A stretch of 54,668 bases of DNA from DASWIG01 sp965371445 (GTDB lineage Bacteria; Acidobacteriota; Thermoanaerobaculia; Multivoradales; J023), in contig CBDUYN010000051.1 in the NCBI GenBank assembly GCA_965371445.1, positions 1 to 54,668 on the forward strand, read 5' to 3'. A model generated the notes under the pieces. It was given only the letters and a program-made list of their open reading frames with translations, searched no databases and had not been told where the DNA came from. The position numbers and the translations under genes were made by a program. Below, piece after piece: positions 1 to 7,291 of this stretch; within the stretch, counting starts at the first letter, position 1, and every line of letters begins with the position of its first letter.

Positions 1-68
1 CTACACCCGCGGAGACTTGAATCGTCCCGTCGAGGAGATCCTCACGATCCTCCTCTCCCTCTTAAGAG

Positions 69-659
69 GTGCCACCCTCTTCGCGCCGTACTGCGGCGGT
101 ACGCCGCGTGACTCTGGAAGAGCTCGCGGCCGAGCCGGTGCCGGCCGACGCGGCCCTCGACGGCGTGCCGCTCCCGAGAGACCCGAACCACCTCGCCTAC
201 GTCATCTACACCTCGGGATCGACCGGCCGGCCGAAGGGCGTCGAGGTGAAGCGCGCCGGGGTGGCAAACTTCCTCGACGCCATGGCCCGGAGCCTCGGGG
301 TCGGCGAGGACGACGTCCTCGCCGCGGTCACCACTCTGTCGTTCGACATCTCGGTGCTCGAGCTCCTGCTGCCGCTCACCACAGGCGGACGCGTCGAGGT
401 CGTGCCGCGCGCCGTGGCGGGCGACGGGACGGCGCTCGCCAAGCTCCTCGAAGACTCACGGGCGACCCTCCTCCAGGCGACGGCCGCCACCTGGCGTCTG
501 ATCCTGGCGGCGGGCTGGGAGGGACGGCCGCAGCTGCGGGCTCTCTGCGGCGGCGCGGCCCTCGACCCCGAGCTGGCGGCGGCTCTCCTCGGGCGCCCGG
601 CGGACCCGGCCGCGGCGACGGATCCGAACGTCCGGCACCGGATGTGCGGAGGACGCTGA
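69..659 (+). pseudogene. Fragment of an NRPS adenylation (AMP-binding) domain
   Basis: The reading frame encodes the middle of an amino-acid-activating adenylation domain. The A3 core motif YTSGSTGRPKG is clear near residue 47, followed by the LSFDISVLELLLPL region and the CGGAAL segment that normally precedes the A5 motif. A complete adenylation domain is about 500 residues. Here the frame has no A1/A2 upstream and ends abruptly after about 196 residues in unrelated sequence, without A5-A8 and without a carrier or condensation domain. The GTG at 69 is only the first possible start. I read it as a relic of a peptide-synthetase gene truncated at both ends. The first 68 bases show nothing else recognisable. 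Confidence 0.6.
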
Positions 660-669
660 GGTGAGGGGA

Positions 670-1049
670 TCACTCGATCCGCGGCAGGCCGACGCTCGTG
701 CGCCACTCGTTGAGGAGCTTGTGCCAGAGCTTGGCGTTCTCGAGGCTGGGGACGATCTTCCCCTCGGGCATCAGCGCCTCAGCTCCGCCGGATGGTGCTC
801 GCCCAACCAGGCCTTGGCCTCCTCGAAACGGTCCGGGGGATCCTCGGCGGAGTCAACGAGGGTGCCTTCGACCTTGCCCGCGTCGTTGAAGTAGTAGGTG
901 ATGCGCACCAGCTTCGGGGGCAGCTCGATCCATCGGTAGAAGTTGTTGGTCTCGCGGACGACGACCGCGACGGCGTTGCCCTCGACGGTGATGTCGTGGG
1001 GCACGGAGCCGCCTACCGGTTCCTCCTCCACTTCGCCCTCGACGCCCAT
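670..1049 (-). pseudogene. Frameshifted NTF2-like (SnoaL-type) fragment
   Basis: Reading from 1049 down, the frame gives a beta-rich stretch containing ETNNFYRW and RITYYFND, then stops at 771. A second frame opens exactly where the first ends (around 771-780) and continues with LMPEGKIVPSLENAKLW to a stop at 670. The two pieces join into the C-terminal half of a small NTF2-like protein, a family used as scaffolds or small-molecule enzymes. The break is therefore a frameshift of one (or two) bases, and the N-terminal half is missing. The family assignment rests on memory of the NNFYR and C-terminal patterns and is moderate. The gene lies tail to tail with the adenylation-domain relic. Confidence 0.45.
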
Positions 1050-1059
1050 TTGACCTTGC

Positions 1060-1077
1060 CCCGGGTTAAAACCCGGG
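1060..1077. other. Short perfect stem-loop
   Basis: CCCGGGTT and AACCCGGG form an 8-bp perfect stem with a two-base AA loop. It lies just upstream of the NTF2-like relic and 83 bases before the Uma2 gene. No T-run follows on either strand, so it is not a convincing terminator. Its role is unknown. Confidence 0.4.
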
Positions 1078-1159
1078 CCTGGACCCTCGCGTCCCTCCGC
1101 GACGAAGAGAAACGCTGGATAGGGGCGCGATGGAGGTCGCCTGGTGTAGGATAGGAGCC

Positions 1160-1732
1160 ATGACGATGCCCGCCCTCAAGCCTCTGCTGATCGACGACTT
1201 CCTGGAATGGGACAGCGGCGACGACCGCCGTTACGAGCTCGTCAACGGTGTCCCGGTGGCGATGGCGGCCCCCAGCGCCGCCCACCAGATCCTCGCGGTC
1301 AACTTCGGGTACCACCTCAAGGACGCTCTCAAGGATCAACCGCCCTGCACAGCGAGAGCGGAAGCCCCCATCGCCGTCGAGGACTCTGACGACACCTGCC
1401 ACGTCGCCGACCTGGCCGTGACCTGCCACCCTCACGAGCCGGGCCAACGGCTGACTCCCGAGCCTCGGGTCATCGTCGAGATCCTCTCGCCGTCCACCGA
1501 GAACAAGGACCGCAAAGTCAAGCTGCCGGACTACCGGGCGATTTCGTCGGTCCGGGAGATCGTCCTGGTGGACCAGCAACAGCTCTACTGCGAGGTTCAC
1601 CGCCGCCTGCCGGACGGCCGCTGGTTGACGGACCTCCTACGTCAGGAGGACGCTCGCCTGCGTCTCGAGAGCATCGGCTTCGACCAGCCCCTGTCGGAGA
1701 TCTACGTTAACGTCCAATTCGAGGACGCGTAG
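1160..1732 (+). CDS. Uma2 family (DUF820) PD-(D/E)XK-like protein
   Basis: A 190-residue protein with the Uma2/DUF820 plan. An N-terminal RRYELVNGVPVAM strand is followed by a core with VADLAVTC (family Asp of the PD motif) and VIVEILSPSTENKDRKVK, which supplies the E-x-L-S-P-S-T signature and a downstream Lys. The fold belongs to the restriction-endonuclease-like superfamily. The family is expanded in cyanobacteria and other soil bacteria and its physiological role is uncertain. I chose ATG 1160 because ATAGGAG lies about five bases upstream; an in-frame start at 1130 would read through that ribosome binding site. The gene looks intact and stands alone among relics. Confidence 0.8.
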   Translation: MTMPALKPLLIDDFLEWDSGDDRRYELVNGVPVAMAAPSAAHQILAVNFGYHLKDALKDQPPCTARAEAPIAVEDSDDTCHVADLAVTCHPHEPGQRLTPEPRVIVEILSPSTENKDRKVKLPDYRAISSVREIVLVDQQQLYCEVHRRLPDGRWLTDLLRQEDARLRLESIGFDQPLSEIYVNVQFEDA

Positions 1733-1814
1733 CTCGGGGCGTCTTGAACGGTCATCCCGCAAGCTGGGTGGCAAGCGGATCGCCGCCCGGGTCAAGCAGA
1801 CGCAAACCGTCGAG

Positions 1815-2099
1815 ATGGGCTGGGGGACGATCCGGAAGGGCAACCTGGGCCCCGGCTTCGCGGCCGAGGAATTCCTGACCGCCCGGCTCGCGATGGACCG
1901 GGAGATGCTGGCCAGTACCGCGACCGAGGGCGACCAGCGCCCGTTCGCCTCCCGCTTCGGCGCCCTCCAGGCCGAGTTGGTCCGGCAACTGAAGGCTGAG
2001 CCCGGCGTCTTGGGGGTGACCGTCGCGGCGGCGGTGCCCGGCGAGGAGCCGCCTTGTGAAACGGGTGGAACCTCCTGGGGGAACCTCCTGGGGGACTAG
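1815..2099 (+). pseudogene. Fragment of FtsX/MacB-type ABC permease (ADOP family)
   Basis: The frame reads GFAAEEFLTARLAMD, then a helix with RFGALQAELVRQLKAEPGV and TVAAAVPGEEP. This is the periplasmic-domain segment typical of acidobacterial duplicated-orphan permeases, where arginine-rich helices precede a 'LPGV...t..lPg' stretch. A full protein is about 800 residues with eight or more membrane segments; only about 90 residues remain and no membrane helix is present. The frame stays open a little upstream of 1815 without recognisable sequence, and the 3' end runs into a short repeated GGAACCTCCTGGG motif. I call it a relic. Confidence 0.5.
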
Positions 2100-2138
2100 A
2101 TTTCGCCTTCCCGGTCGCCGAAATCAGGGGGGGACCCG

Positions 2139-2560
2139 AGCGCCCATTCCGGACTTGGACGTCTTTTGCCCGGGAAAATCGCGAACATTTCAGACTAGTA
2201 AGTCTTTTGTCTGCGGCGAAAAGCGAACAAGTGGCGCTGGGAGGTCTTTCGCTGCGGGCTCAGAGCGTCCATTCCTGAAAGGGCGGTCTTTTGCCCTGGG
2301 CAAATAAGAACCAAACGGCGTTGGCTTCTTATTTGTCCGGGGCCAAACCGTGGCCTTGCAACATTTCGTTTCACATTCCCGGGCACAAGGCTCGCCAGTG
2401 AGGCCGGAATGACCGTTTTGCCCGACCGAAGACTTCCATGTGCCGTCAGATCGCTCCGATTTGCTCGCAAAAGAGAAAAATTTTGAGGCTGGAGGCTCGT
2501 TTTTCAGGGCAAAAGACGTCCCGTCCTGAAAAATGGGCTCTTAAATCGGGCAAAACGGGC
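2139..2560. repeat. Degenerate direct and inverted repeat family in lower-GC spacer
   Basis: A unit centred on GGACGTCTTTTGCCC recurs. Copy A (2139-2180) and copy B (2262-2307) are direct; copy C is inverted (about 2497-2540, top strand GGGCAAAAGACGTCC). All three share a flanking CC(A)TT(C/T)C segment and a following (G)GGAAAA or GGCAAA tract. Shorter echoes lie at 2198-2225 and 2240-2256, and a second pair CCGTTTTGCCCGA at about 2413-2425 faces its inverse at about 2546-2558. The stretch is visibly richer in A and T than the coding DNA around it and contains no credible gene. It is not a CRISPR, because units differ in length, spacing and orientation. Origin unknown. Confidence 0.6.
2301..2335. 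other. Stem-loop inside the repeat spacer
   Basis: CAAATAAGAA (2301-2310) pairs perfectly with TTCTTATTTG (2326-2335), and CCAA/TTGG extends the stem inward around an ACGGCG loop with one bulged C. On the top strand it follows repeat copy B directly. No long T-run follows, so function is unclear. Confidence 0.45.
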
Positions 2561-2717
2561 TTGCCAGCGTTACCAGGCCGATTTTCAGGAAAACCTGACA
2601 AAAATCGTCACTTTTTGGCGAATCTGGCCCTTCGGCGGTGGGAGCGAATGGACCCCACCACCACAGGACCTCACCACCACAGCGACTATGACGGCAACAT
2701 CGCCCGCAACACGCTCT

Positions 2718-2812
2718 TCCAACTTGGAATCTCAAAGCCTCGAACTCGTCATCGCTCAGCTGGAACACCACCCCGGTGCGGACGTTCGAGAGCGGACACA
2801 TCTCGAGGGGAA
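2718..2812 (-). pseudogene. Chimeric relic: adenosine deaminase motif joined to ORF6N-like piece
   Basis: On the minus strand the frame reads IPLEMCPLSNVRTGVV, which closely matches the conserved CPxSN region of adenosine deaminases (substrate-pocket loop after the zinc-binding His). It then passes directly, without a stop, into FQLSDDEFEALRFQVG, which resembles the ORF6N phage-antirepressor segment usually written FMFQLTxEEFExLRSQ. Neither domain is complete; a possible GHG element lies further upstream near 2905. Both identifications rest on 16-18 residues, so confidence is limited. The remainder of 2600-3015 holds no intact gene; a plus-strand stretch with a TPR-like helix composition (about 2850-2960) is too weak to call. 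Confidence 0.35.
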
Positions 2813-3015
2813 TCCTATCGAGTCGGTGCCACCCACTTCGGCGGGTGAAGCGGTGGAGGCGCTGGCCGGGGCCGGCGACCTCGTCCCCCAGGCCATGGCC
2901 GAGCTGACTCGGGGTCAGGCGTTGCTGGCCCTGGAACGTCCTGACGCCGCTCTCGCAAGCCCGAACGGGCTCTCCCCTTGGCGCGCGGCGGAGCCAGCCG
3001 AAATCCGGTCTCTCC

Positions 3016-3045
3016 TTGACAAAGCCACGCCTTTTGCGGTACCCT
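3016..3045 (+). promoter_or_regulatory. Predicted sigma70-type promoter for the MATE leader
   Basis: A perfect -35 TTGACA (3016-3021) is separated by 18 bases from TACCCT (3040-3045), a weak but acceptable -10. The predicted start, near 3052, would produce a leader of about 160 nt ending in the terminator at 3175-3210. It is the best -35 match I noticed in the window. Confidence 0.5.
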
Positions 3046-3213
3046 GCAGGGCTCAGGCGAGGAATACCCCCATGCGACACATCCCAGTCAACACCTACAG
3101 CGCTCTCCCGGATTCCCGGGGAGGAGTGTCGGGAGACCCGGACTAGCTACGTCGCACCACGAAGCACGAATTCAAAAGCCCTGGGTCCCTGGAAGGACCC
3201 GGGGCTTTTTCAT
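3046..3213 (+). ncRNA. Structured leader RNA, riboswitch- or attenuator-like, before the MATE gene
   Basis: Between a promoter and an intrinsic terminator lie about 125 bases with no coding potential but several compatible stems. TGCGAC (3073-3078) pairs with GTCGCA (3151-3156). Inside it are a CTCCCGG/CCCGGGGAG hairpin (about 3103-3123) and a CGGG-AGA-CCCG hairpin (about 3130-3140). The terminator ends only 20 bases before the ATG of the MATE gene, so the pump is probably transcribed by read-through, the arrangement of a riboswitch or attenuator. A free-standing small RNA (a 6S-like rod of about 160 nt) is the alternative. I could not match it to any aptamer consensus I know. Confidence 0.4.
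3175..3210 (+). terminator. Strong intrinsic terminator upstream of the MATE gene
   Basis: AAGCCCTGGGTCC (3176-3188) pairs with GGACCCGGGGCTT (3195-3207) with one G-T wobble, a six-base loop, and a T-run (3206-3210). The position immediately before the ribosome binding site AGGGGGAAAGGA (3215-3226) suggests conditional termination rather than simple end of an upstream gene, since none is present. Confidence 0.75.
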
Positions 3214-3230
3214 TAGGGGGAAAGGACGCC

Positions 3231-4571
3231 ATGAGCCACTTACCCGAGATCGACATCTCTTACCGCCGCATCGCCGAGATCACCGCCCCGGTGATGGTCC
3301 ACCATCTCAGCTACACGGCGATGGGCGTCATCGACACGATGATGATCGGCCATCTCGGCGTGACCGCCCTGGCCGCGGTCGGGCTGGGACACTTCATCGC
3401 CCTCTGGTTCCTGGTCGCCGTCGAAGGGATGATCACCGGATTGACCACCCTGGTGGCGCAGGCTGTAGGCGCTAGAAATACTCAGGCGGTGGGCGTCGCC
3501 CTCTGGCAGGGTACCTACCTGGGTCTCGTCCTGGCGGTCGGCCTGGCGGCTCTCTGGCCGCTCGTGCCATGGATCCTCGCCTGGACCGGCGCTTCGCCCG
3601 AGGTGCTCCGGATCGCCGACGGATATGTGCAGATTCGGCTGCTGGGCGGAGTGGGCTTCGCCCTGCTCCTGGTCGGTGAGAATTTCTACCGCGGGATCGG
3701 ACGCACCAAGATCATGATGGGGTGCGGGTTCGCCCAACTGGTGCTCAACTGCTCCCTCAACTATCTCCTGATCTTCGGCAAGCTCGGCGCCCCGGAGCTC
3801 GGAGCGAGAGGCGCGGCCTGGGGCACGGTCCTCGCTCAGCTCGCCGTCGGGACGTTTCTCTTCCGGCGGGTCCTCCACCACCGGGATTTCGAGGTCCGCG
3901 GTTCCTGGCGCTTTGCGCGAGGCGTGTTCGCGAAGCTCGTGCGCCTGAGCTTTCCGATCGCGGTCCAGTTCTTCCTGGGAATGGGAGGCATCACGATCTT
4001 CTTTGCCTTCGTCTCAAGATTGGGGGACGCCGAGATGGCCGCGACCAACATCGTCGTCCAGGCTTGGAGCGTCGCCTTCATGGGTGCCGTCGCCCTCGCC
4101 ACCGGCGCGACGGCTCTGGCCGGCCAATGTATCGGCGCCCGGCGAGAGGGCGATGCGCGAAGGGCCGTCCACCGCGTTTTGAAGCTCGGCTACGCACTGA
4201 TGGGGATGATGGCCATCGTCTACGTCTTCTTGCCGGAGCGGCTGATGGCGCTTTTCGTCGACGGGGAGGACCTCGAACGCCTCCTCCCCCTCGCCCGGCC
4301 GCTTTTCGTGATCGTCGTCTTCTGTCTGGTCCTCGACATGGTCAACGAGGTGCTTTCGGGAGCCATGCGAGGTGCCGGCGACACAAAGGTGCCGATGTGG
4401 ATCGACGTCGGCAGCGTCTACCTTCTGTTCATACCCGCTCTCTTCGTCGTGACGCCTCGGTTCGGCCTGATCGGAACGTGGTCCTGCCTGGCTCTGCACC
4501 TGGCGGTGATGACGGTGTTGCTGGGGTTGCGTTTTCGGGGCGAAGCGTGGCTCAAACCGCCTCTGGAGTAG
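3231..4571 (+). CDS. MATE family efflux transporter (first copy)
   Basis: A 446-residue integral inner-membrane protein with twelve predicted hydrophobic helices in the two pseudo-symmetric six-helix bundles of the MatE fold. Each half begins with the family pattern: IDTMMIGHLGVTALAAVGLG early, and ATGATALAGQCIGARREGDA in the second half. MATE proteins export cationic drugs or metabolites by H+ or Na+ antiport; the NorM-like length fits and the substrate cannot be told from sequence. The start follows AGGGGGAAAGGA. The gene sits behind a structured leader and terminator, suggesting ligand- or stress-responsive expression. It converges with the TPR gene at 4741. Confidence 0.9.
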   Translation: MSHLPEIDISYRRIAEITAPVMVHHLSYTAMGVIDTMMIGHLGVTALAAVGLGHFIALWFLVAVEGMITGLTTLVAQAVGARNTQAVGVALWQGTYLGLVLAVGLAALWPLVPWILAWTGASPEVLRIADGYVQIRLLGGVGFALLLVGENFYRGIGRTKIMMGCGFAQLVLNCSLNYLLIFGKLGAPELGARGAAWGTVLAQLAVGTFLFRRVLHHRDFEVRGSWRFARGVFAKLVRLSFPIAVQFFLGMGGITIFFAFVSRLGDAEMAATNIVVQAWSVAFMGAVALATGATALAGQCIGARREGDARRAVHRVLKLGYALMGMMAIVYVFLPERLMALFVDGEDLERLLPLARPLFVIVVFCLVLDMVNEVLSGAMRGAGDTKVPMWIDVGSVYLLFIPALFVVTPRFGLIGTWSCLALHLAVMTVLLGLRFRGEAWLKPPLE

Positions 4572-4590
4572 GGCGGTGATCCGCAAGGCG

Positions 4591-4657
4591 GCGATTCGCC
4601 GAAGCGTCGCGAGACGATCCCCGAGGAGGCCCGGTTGGCGACGCTGTAGGCGAATCG
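4591..4657. terminator. Inverted repeat between convergent genes, likely bidirectional terminator
   Basis: Arms 4591-4610 and 4638-4657 form a stem of about 18 base pairs (ATTCGCC..AGCGTCGC against GCGACGCT..GGCGAAT) interrupted by a small mismatch, with a loop of 27 bases. It lies in the 169-base gap between the MATE gene and the opposing TPR gene. No clear T-run is present, so the terminator reading rests on position and stem strength. Confidence 0.45.
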
Positions 4658-4740
4658 AATCGCCCCTTCAGTCCTCCTCGAGCCCCGCCACCCGAGTGAC
4701 CCCGGGGGTGAGCCCGAGGAACCGTGGCTGGCGGCGGACG

Positions 4741-5928
4741 CTACCGCAGGTCGATGTCGCGGCAGGCCTTGAACGCCTTCTCGGCCGTTTCGTCGCGCTC
4801 GATGCGGCCGCGGATCTCGGCCACGGTGTTGTTCAATCCTCCGAGGCGGCTCTCGACCTCACCGATCAATTCCTGATCGGCGGCGACGAGCTCGGCTTCG
4901 CGGACCCTCTCGTAGCGTAGGCGCGGCGATGGGGGGACGTCGCCCGCCAGAACCGGATCGACCGGCCGGCCGTGGAAGCTTGCCAAGAGACGCAGGCCCT
5001 GGTCGTCCGGGAAGACGCCCAGCGCCTCGTCGAGGATGGCGACGGCCCGGGGATCGCCGGCCTTGCGATCGAGCTGCGCCAGCTCCTGGTAGGCCAGGAC
5101 GCGCCAGGCGTCGTCGTGAGCGCCGCGGGCGACGCTCTCGAAGTCGGCGCGGGCGGCGCGTGCCTTGCCCAGACGCGCCAGGTTGACGCCGCGGCGCAGG
5201 CGGATCTCCGGATCGTCGCCGTGGTGCTTGAAGAGCTTGACCAGCAGATCCAGGGCCTGCTTGTGACGCCCTAGCTTCTCCTCGAGGAAGGCGGCCCAGT
5301 AAAGGGCGGCGTAGCTCTGCGGCGTCAGCGAGACGGCGTGCAGGGCGTCGTCGCGGGCCATCTCGATGAGCGCCAGGTAGCTCTGGCTCGAGAGGCGGGC
5401 GGCGATCGCCACCAGCATCTGCGAGTTGCGCCGCCGGGCCTCGGCGTGGGGCTCCGAGCGCAGCGGATAACGCTCCAGCACCAACTTGTATCGTATCTTC
5501 GCTCCCTTCGCCAGCCACGGCTGGTCGGCGGTGGTGTGGGTGATGAAGACCTGGACGTAGAAGAAGGTCAGGGGCAGCAGGCCCTCGGGCCCGAGCTCGC
5601 TGACGCTCTCGAGCAGGTAGTGGTCGAGCTCCACGATGCAACGCCCCGCGGGGGAGATCGTATGGCCCCGCGCCGACGTCGCTGGCTGGCTTCTGATCTT
5701 CTGCATCGCCTTCTGGTTGCCCGCCAGACTCCTGAAAACCTTTTCTTCGAAGACGGCGAATTGGCGGGGTGCGTCGGCGTTCGTGCCGCTGCTCCAGCTC
5801 TCGAGGAGCAGCAGGTAGTTGCTGGCAGTGGCCGTGGCGTTGCCCGACGGCTGACCCTGGGCGCCGGCGGCGGCCGCCAGGAGGAGGCCGAGAACGGCGA
5901 GCAACGTTCTGAGCTTATTCATCGACAT
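4741..5928 (-). CDS. Secreted TPR-repeat protein
   Basis: A 395-residue protein with a typical signal peptide (KLRTLLAVLGLLLAAAAGAQG) and a mostly helical body. TPR-like helix pairs are visible in the centre, for example SYAALYWAAFLEEKLGRHKQALDLL and the next repeat DPEIRLRRGVNLARLGKARAARADF. The C-terminal 60 residues look like a coiled coil. Such proteins act as periplasmic scaffolds; the partner is unknown. I set the start at ATG 5928 (MSMNKL) because GGGAGGG lies six bases upstream; the frame is open much further but reads through the end of the VWA gene. The start overlaps that gene's last 14 bases, so the two are probably translationally coupled. Confidence 0.8.
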   Translation of the reverse strand: MSMNKLRTLLAVLGLLLAAAAGAQGQPSGNATATASNYLLLLESWSSGTNADAPRQFAVFEEKVFRSLAGNQKAMQKIRSQPATSARGHTISPAGRCIVELDHYLLESVSELGPEGLLPLTFFYVQVFITHTTADQPWLAKGAKIRYKLVLERYPLRSEPHAEARRRNSQMLVAIAARLSSQSYLALIEMARDDALHAVSLTPQSYAALYWAAFLEEKLGRHKQALDLLVKLFKHHGDDPEIRLRRGVNLARLGKARAARADFESVARGAHDDAWRVLAYQELAQLDRKAGDPRAVAILDEALGVFPDDQGLRLLASFHGRPVDPVLAGDVPPSPRLRYERVREAELVAADQELIGEVESRLGGLNNTVAEIRGRIERDETAEKAFKACRDIDLR

Positions 5929-7198
5929 ATCCCTCCCGGGCCCGGACCCGCGCGCCCTGGTATTTGACCGAGACTTCCACTTGGCGCCAAGCGCCGTCGT
6001 GGCGCTTCGGGTCGGGGTAGTAGCCGAGGGCGTACTGCTCGCGGAGCTCCCGCAGGATCTCCCGGAAGGGGGCCTCCACCTCGTTGACGCCAGCGATGCG
6101 GACGACCCGCCCGCCGCTGCGCCGCACGATGCGCTCGAGGCGCTGCCAGACACGCCGTAGCTTGCGCTTGTCGCGCCACGACGTCAGCGGCCCGTACCGA
6201 TGGTGATGCGCCGCGCATCGTAGCTCGATTTCCGGGCCCTCGTCGGAACGCCGCACCCAGTAGAGGATCGCTTCGCTGCGCCGTGCCGCCTCCTCGAGCT
6301 GGTCGACGTCGAGGACGCTTTGCAGGTCCCAGCCGTCGCTGAGCAGGACGAGGACCCGCCGTCCCTGGCGCTCCTCGAGCATGTGTAGGCCGAGGTAGAG
6401 GTGGTCGAGGACCGCGGTGCCGCCCTGTGCTTCGGCGGTCGCGTCCAGTACCGCCGCCGAGTCGGGGCCGTGCCAGGCGGTGGCCTCGAGGATGCGGTCC
6501 GAGTAGACGACGACCCGCGCCTCGTCGTACTCCCGCATGCCGTCGACGAAGCTCCGCGCTCCGGCCAGGGCGAGCTCCAGGCGTCCGCCCCGCATGCTGC
6601 CGCTGCCGTCGAGCAGGAGGACGGCGGTGAAAGGGATGTCGCCGCCCTCGAAAGTGACGAGCTTCTGGGGCCGTCCCTCGTCGTAGACCGTGAAGTCGCC
6701 GTGCTCCAGGCCGAGGACTCGCTCCCCCTTGCGGTCGCTGACCATGACGTAGAGCTGGCGCAGCCCCAGGTCGACCTCGTCGTGGACGACGACGGCGGGA
6801 TAGCTCGCCGCCGTTCGGGCGACGACCTCGCCGTCGGTGCCGCGGACGATCACCTCCAGGCGGCGGTTGCGGTTCTCGGAGCCGACGTCGATGCGCATCT
6901 CGTAGGGCGGCGCGTCGAGGATGCCGACGCTGCGGCCGTCGAGGAGCAGCTCGACGCGGGCGCCGGCGTCGACTTCGAGGGCGACGTCGACCTGGTCGAA
7001 GAGGGGGGTGCCGGCCGGCGGGCGTACGATCGATACCGTCTGCTCGGACGCGACCTGGGCGGCGGCGCCTGCCGCCGCCAGGGCAGCGAGGACGAAGACC
7101 AGGATCCGCGGCCGACTCTGCCAGGCACAGGCGCGGCGTTCGGCGTCCTCGGCCGGGGACAGTCTGTCCCCGGAGGGAACGTCCTTCAGCGAGCTCAT
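5915..7198 (-). CDS. VWA domain protein, acidobacterial VWFA-related family
   Basis: A 427-residue exported protein. A hydrophobic segment (VFVLAALAAAGAAAQ, residues about 32-47) serves as signal or anchor. An Ig-like beta region follows, and then a von Willebrand factor A domain whose MIDAS is DGSGSMRGG near residue 197, with the later LLSDGWD element. The C-terminal REQYALGYYPD and RVRAREGY signatures are characteristic of the VWFA-related family expanded in Acidobacteriota. The domain binds a divalent metal and mediates protein-protein contacts, presumably in the envelope. Together with the downstream TPR protein it likely forms a two-gene operon. Confidence 0.85.
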   Translation of the reverse strand: MSSLKDVPSGDRLSPAEDAERRACAWQSRPRILVFVLAALAAAGAAAQVASEQTVSIVRPPAGTPLFDQVDVALEVDAGARVELLLDGRSVGILDAPPYEMRIDVGSENRNRRLEVIVRGTDGEVVARTAASYPAVVVHDEVDLGLRQLYVMVSDRKGERVLGLEHGDFTVYDEGRPQKLVTFEGGDIPFTAVLLLDGSGSMRGGRLELALAGARSFVDGMREYDEARVVVYSDRILEATAWHGPDSAAVLDATAEAQGGTAVLDHLYLGLHMLEERQGRRVLVLLSDGWDLQSVLDVDQLEEAARRSEAILYWVRRSDEGPEIELRCAAHHHRYGPLTSWRDKRKLRRVWQRLERIVRRSGGRVVRIAGVNEVEAPFREILRELREQYALGYYPDPKRHDGAWRQVEVSVKYQGARVRAREGYVDE

Positions 7199-7291
7199 GG
7201 TCGTTTCTTCCTATTCTGCCGTGTGCTTCAAGGCGACCTCGCGGGAGAAGAGAGCAAGCGGCGTGCCAGAATCGGCCACCGCGCATTTACC

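Noticed and set aside
2688..3146. 152-codon plus-strand frame ending in the MATE leader
   Set aside because: It runs through the promoter and structured leader, and its opposite strand holds the deaminase/ORF6N motifs; only a short TPR-like stretch is plausible.
3046..3213. Firm 6S RNA (ssrS) or SRP RNA call
   Set aside because: The size and rod-like pairing fit 6S loosely, but no conserved SRP tetraloop region or clear 6S central bubble could be shown, and the adjacent gene start favours a leader.
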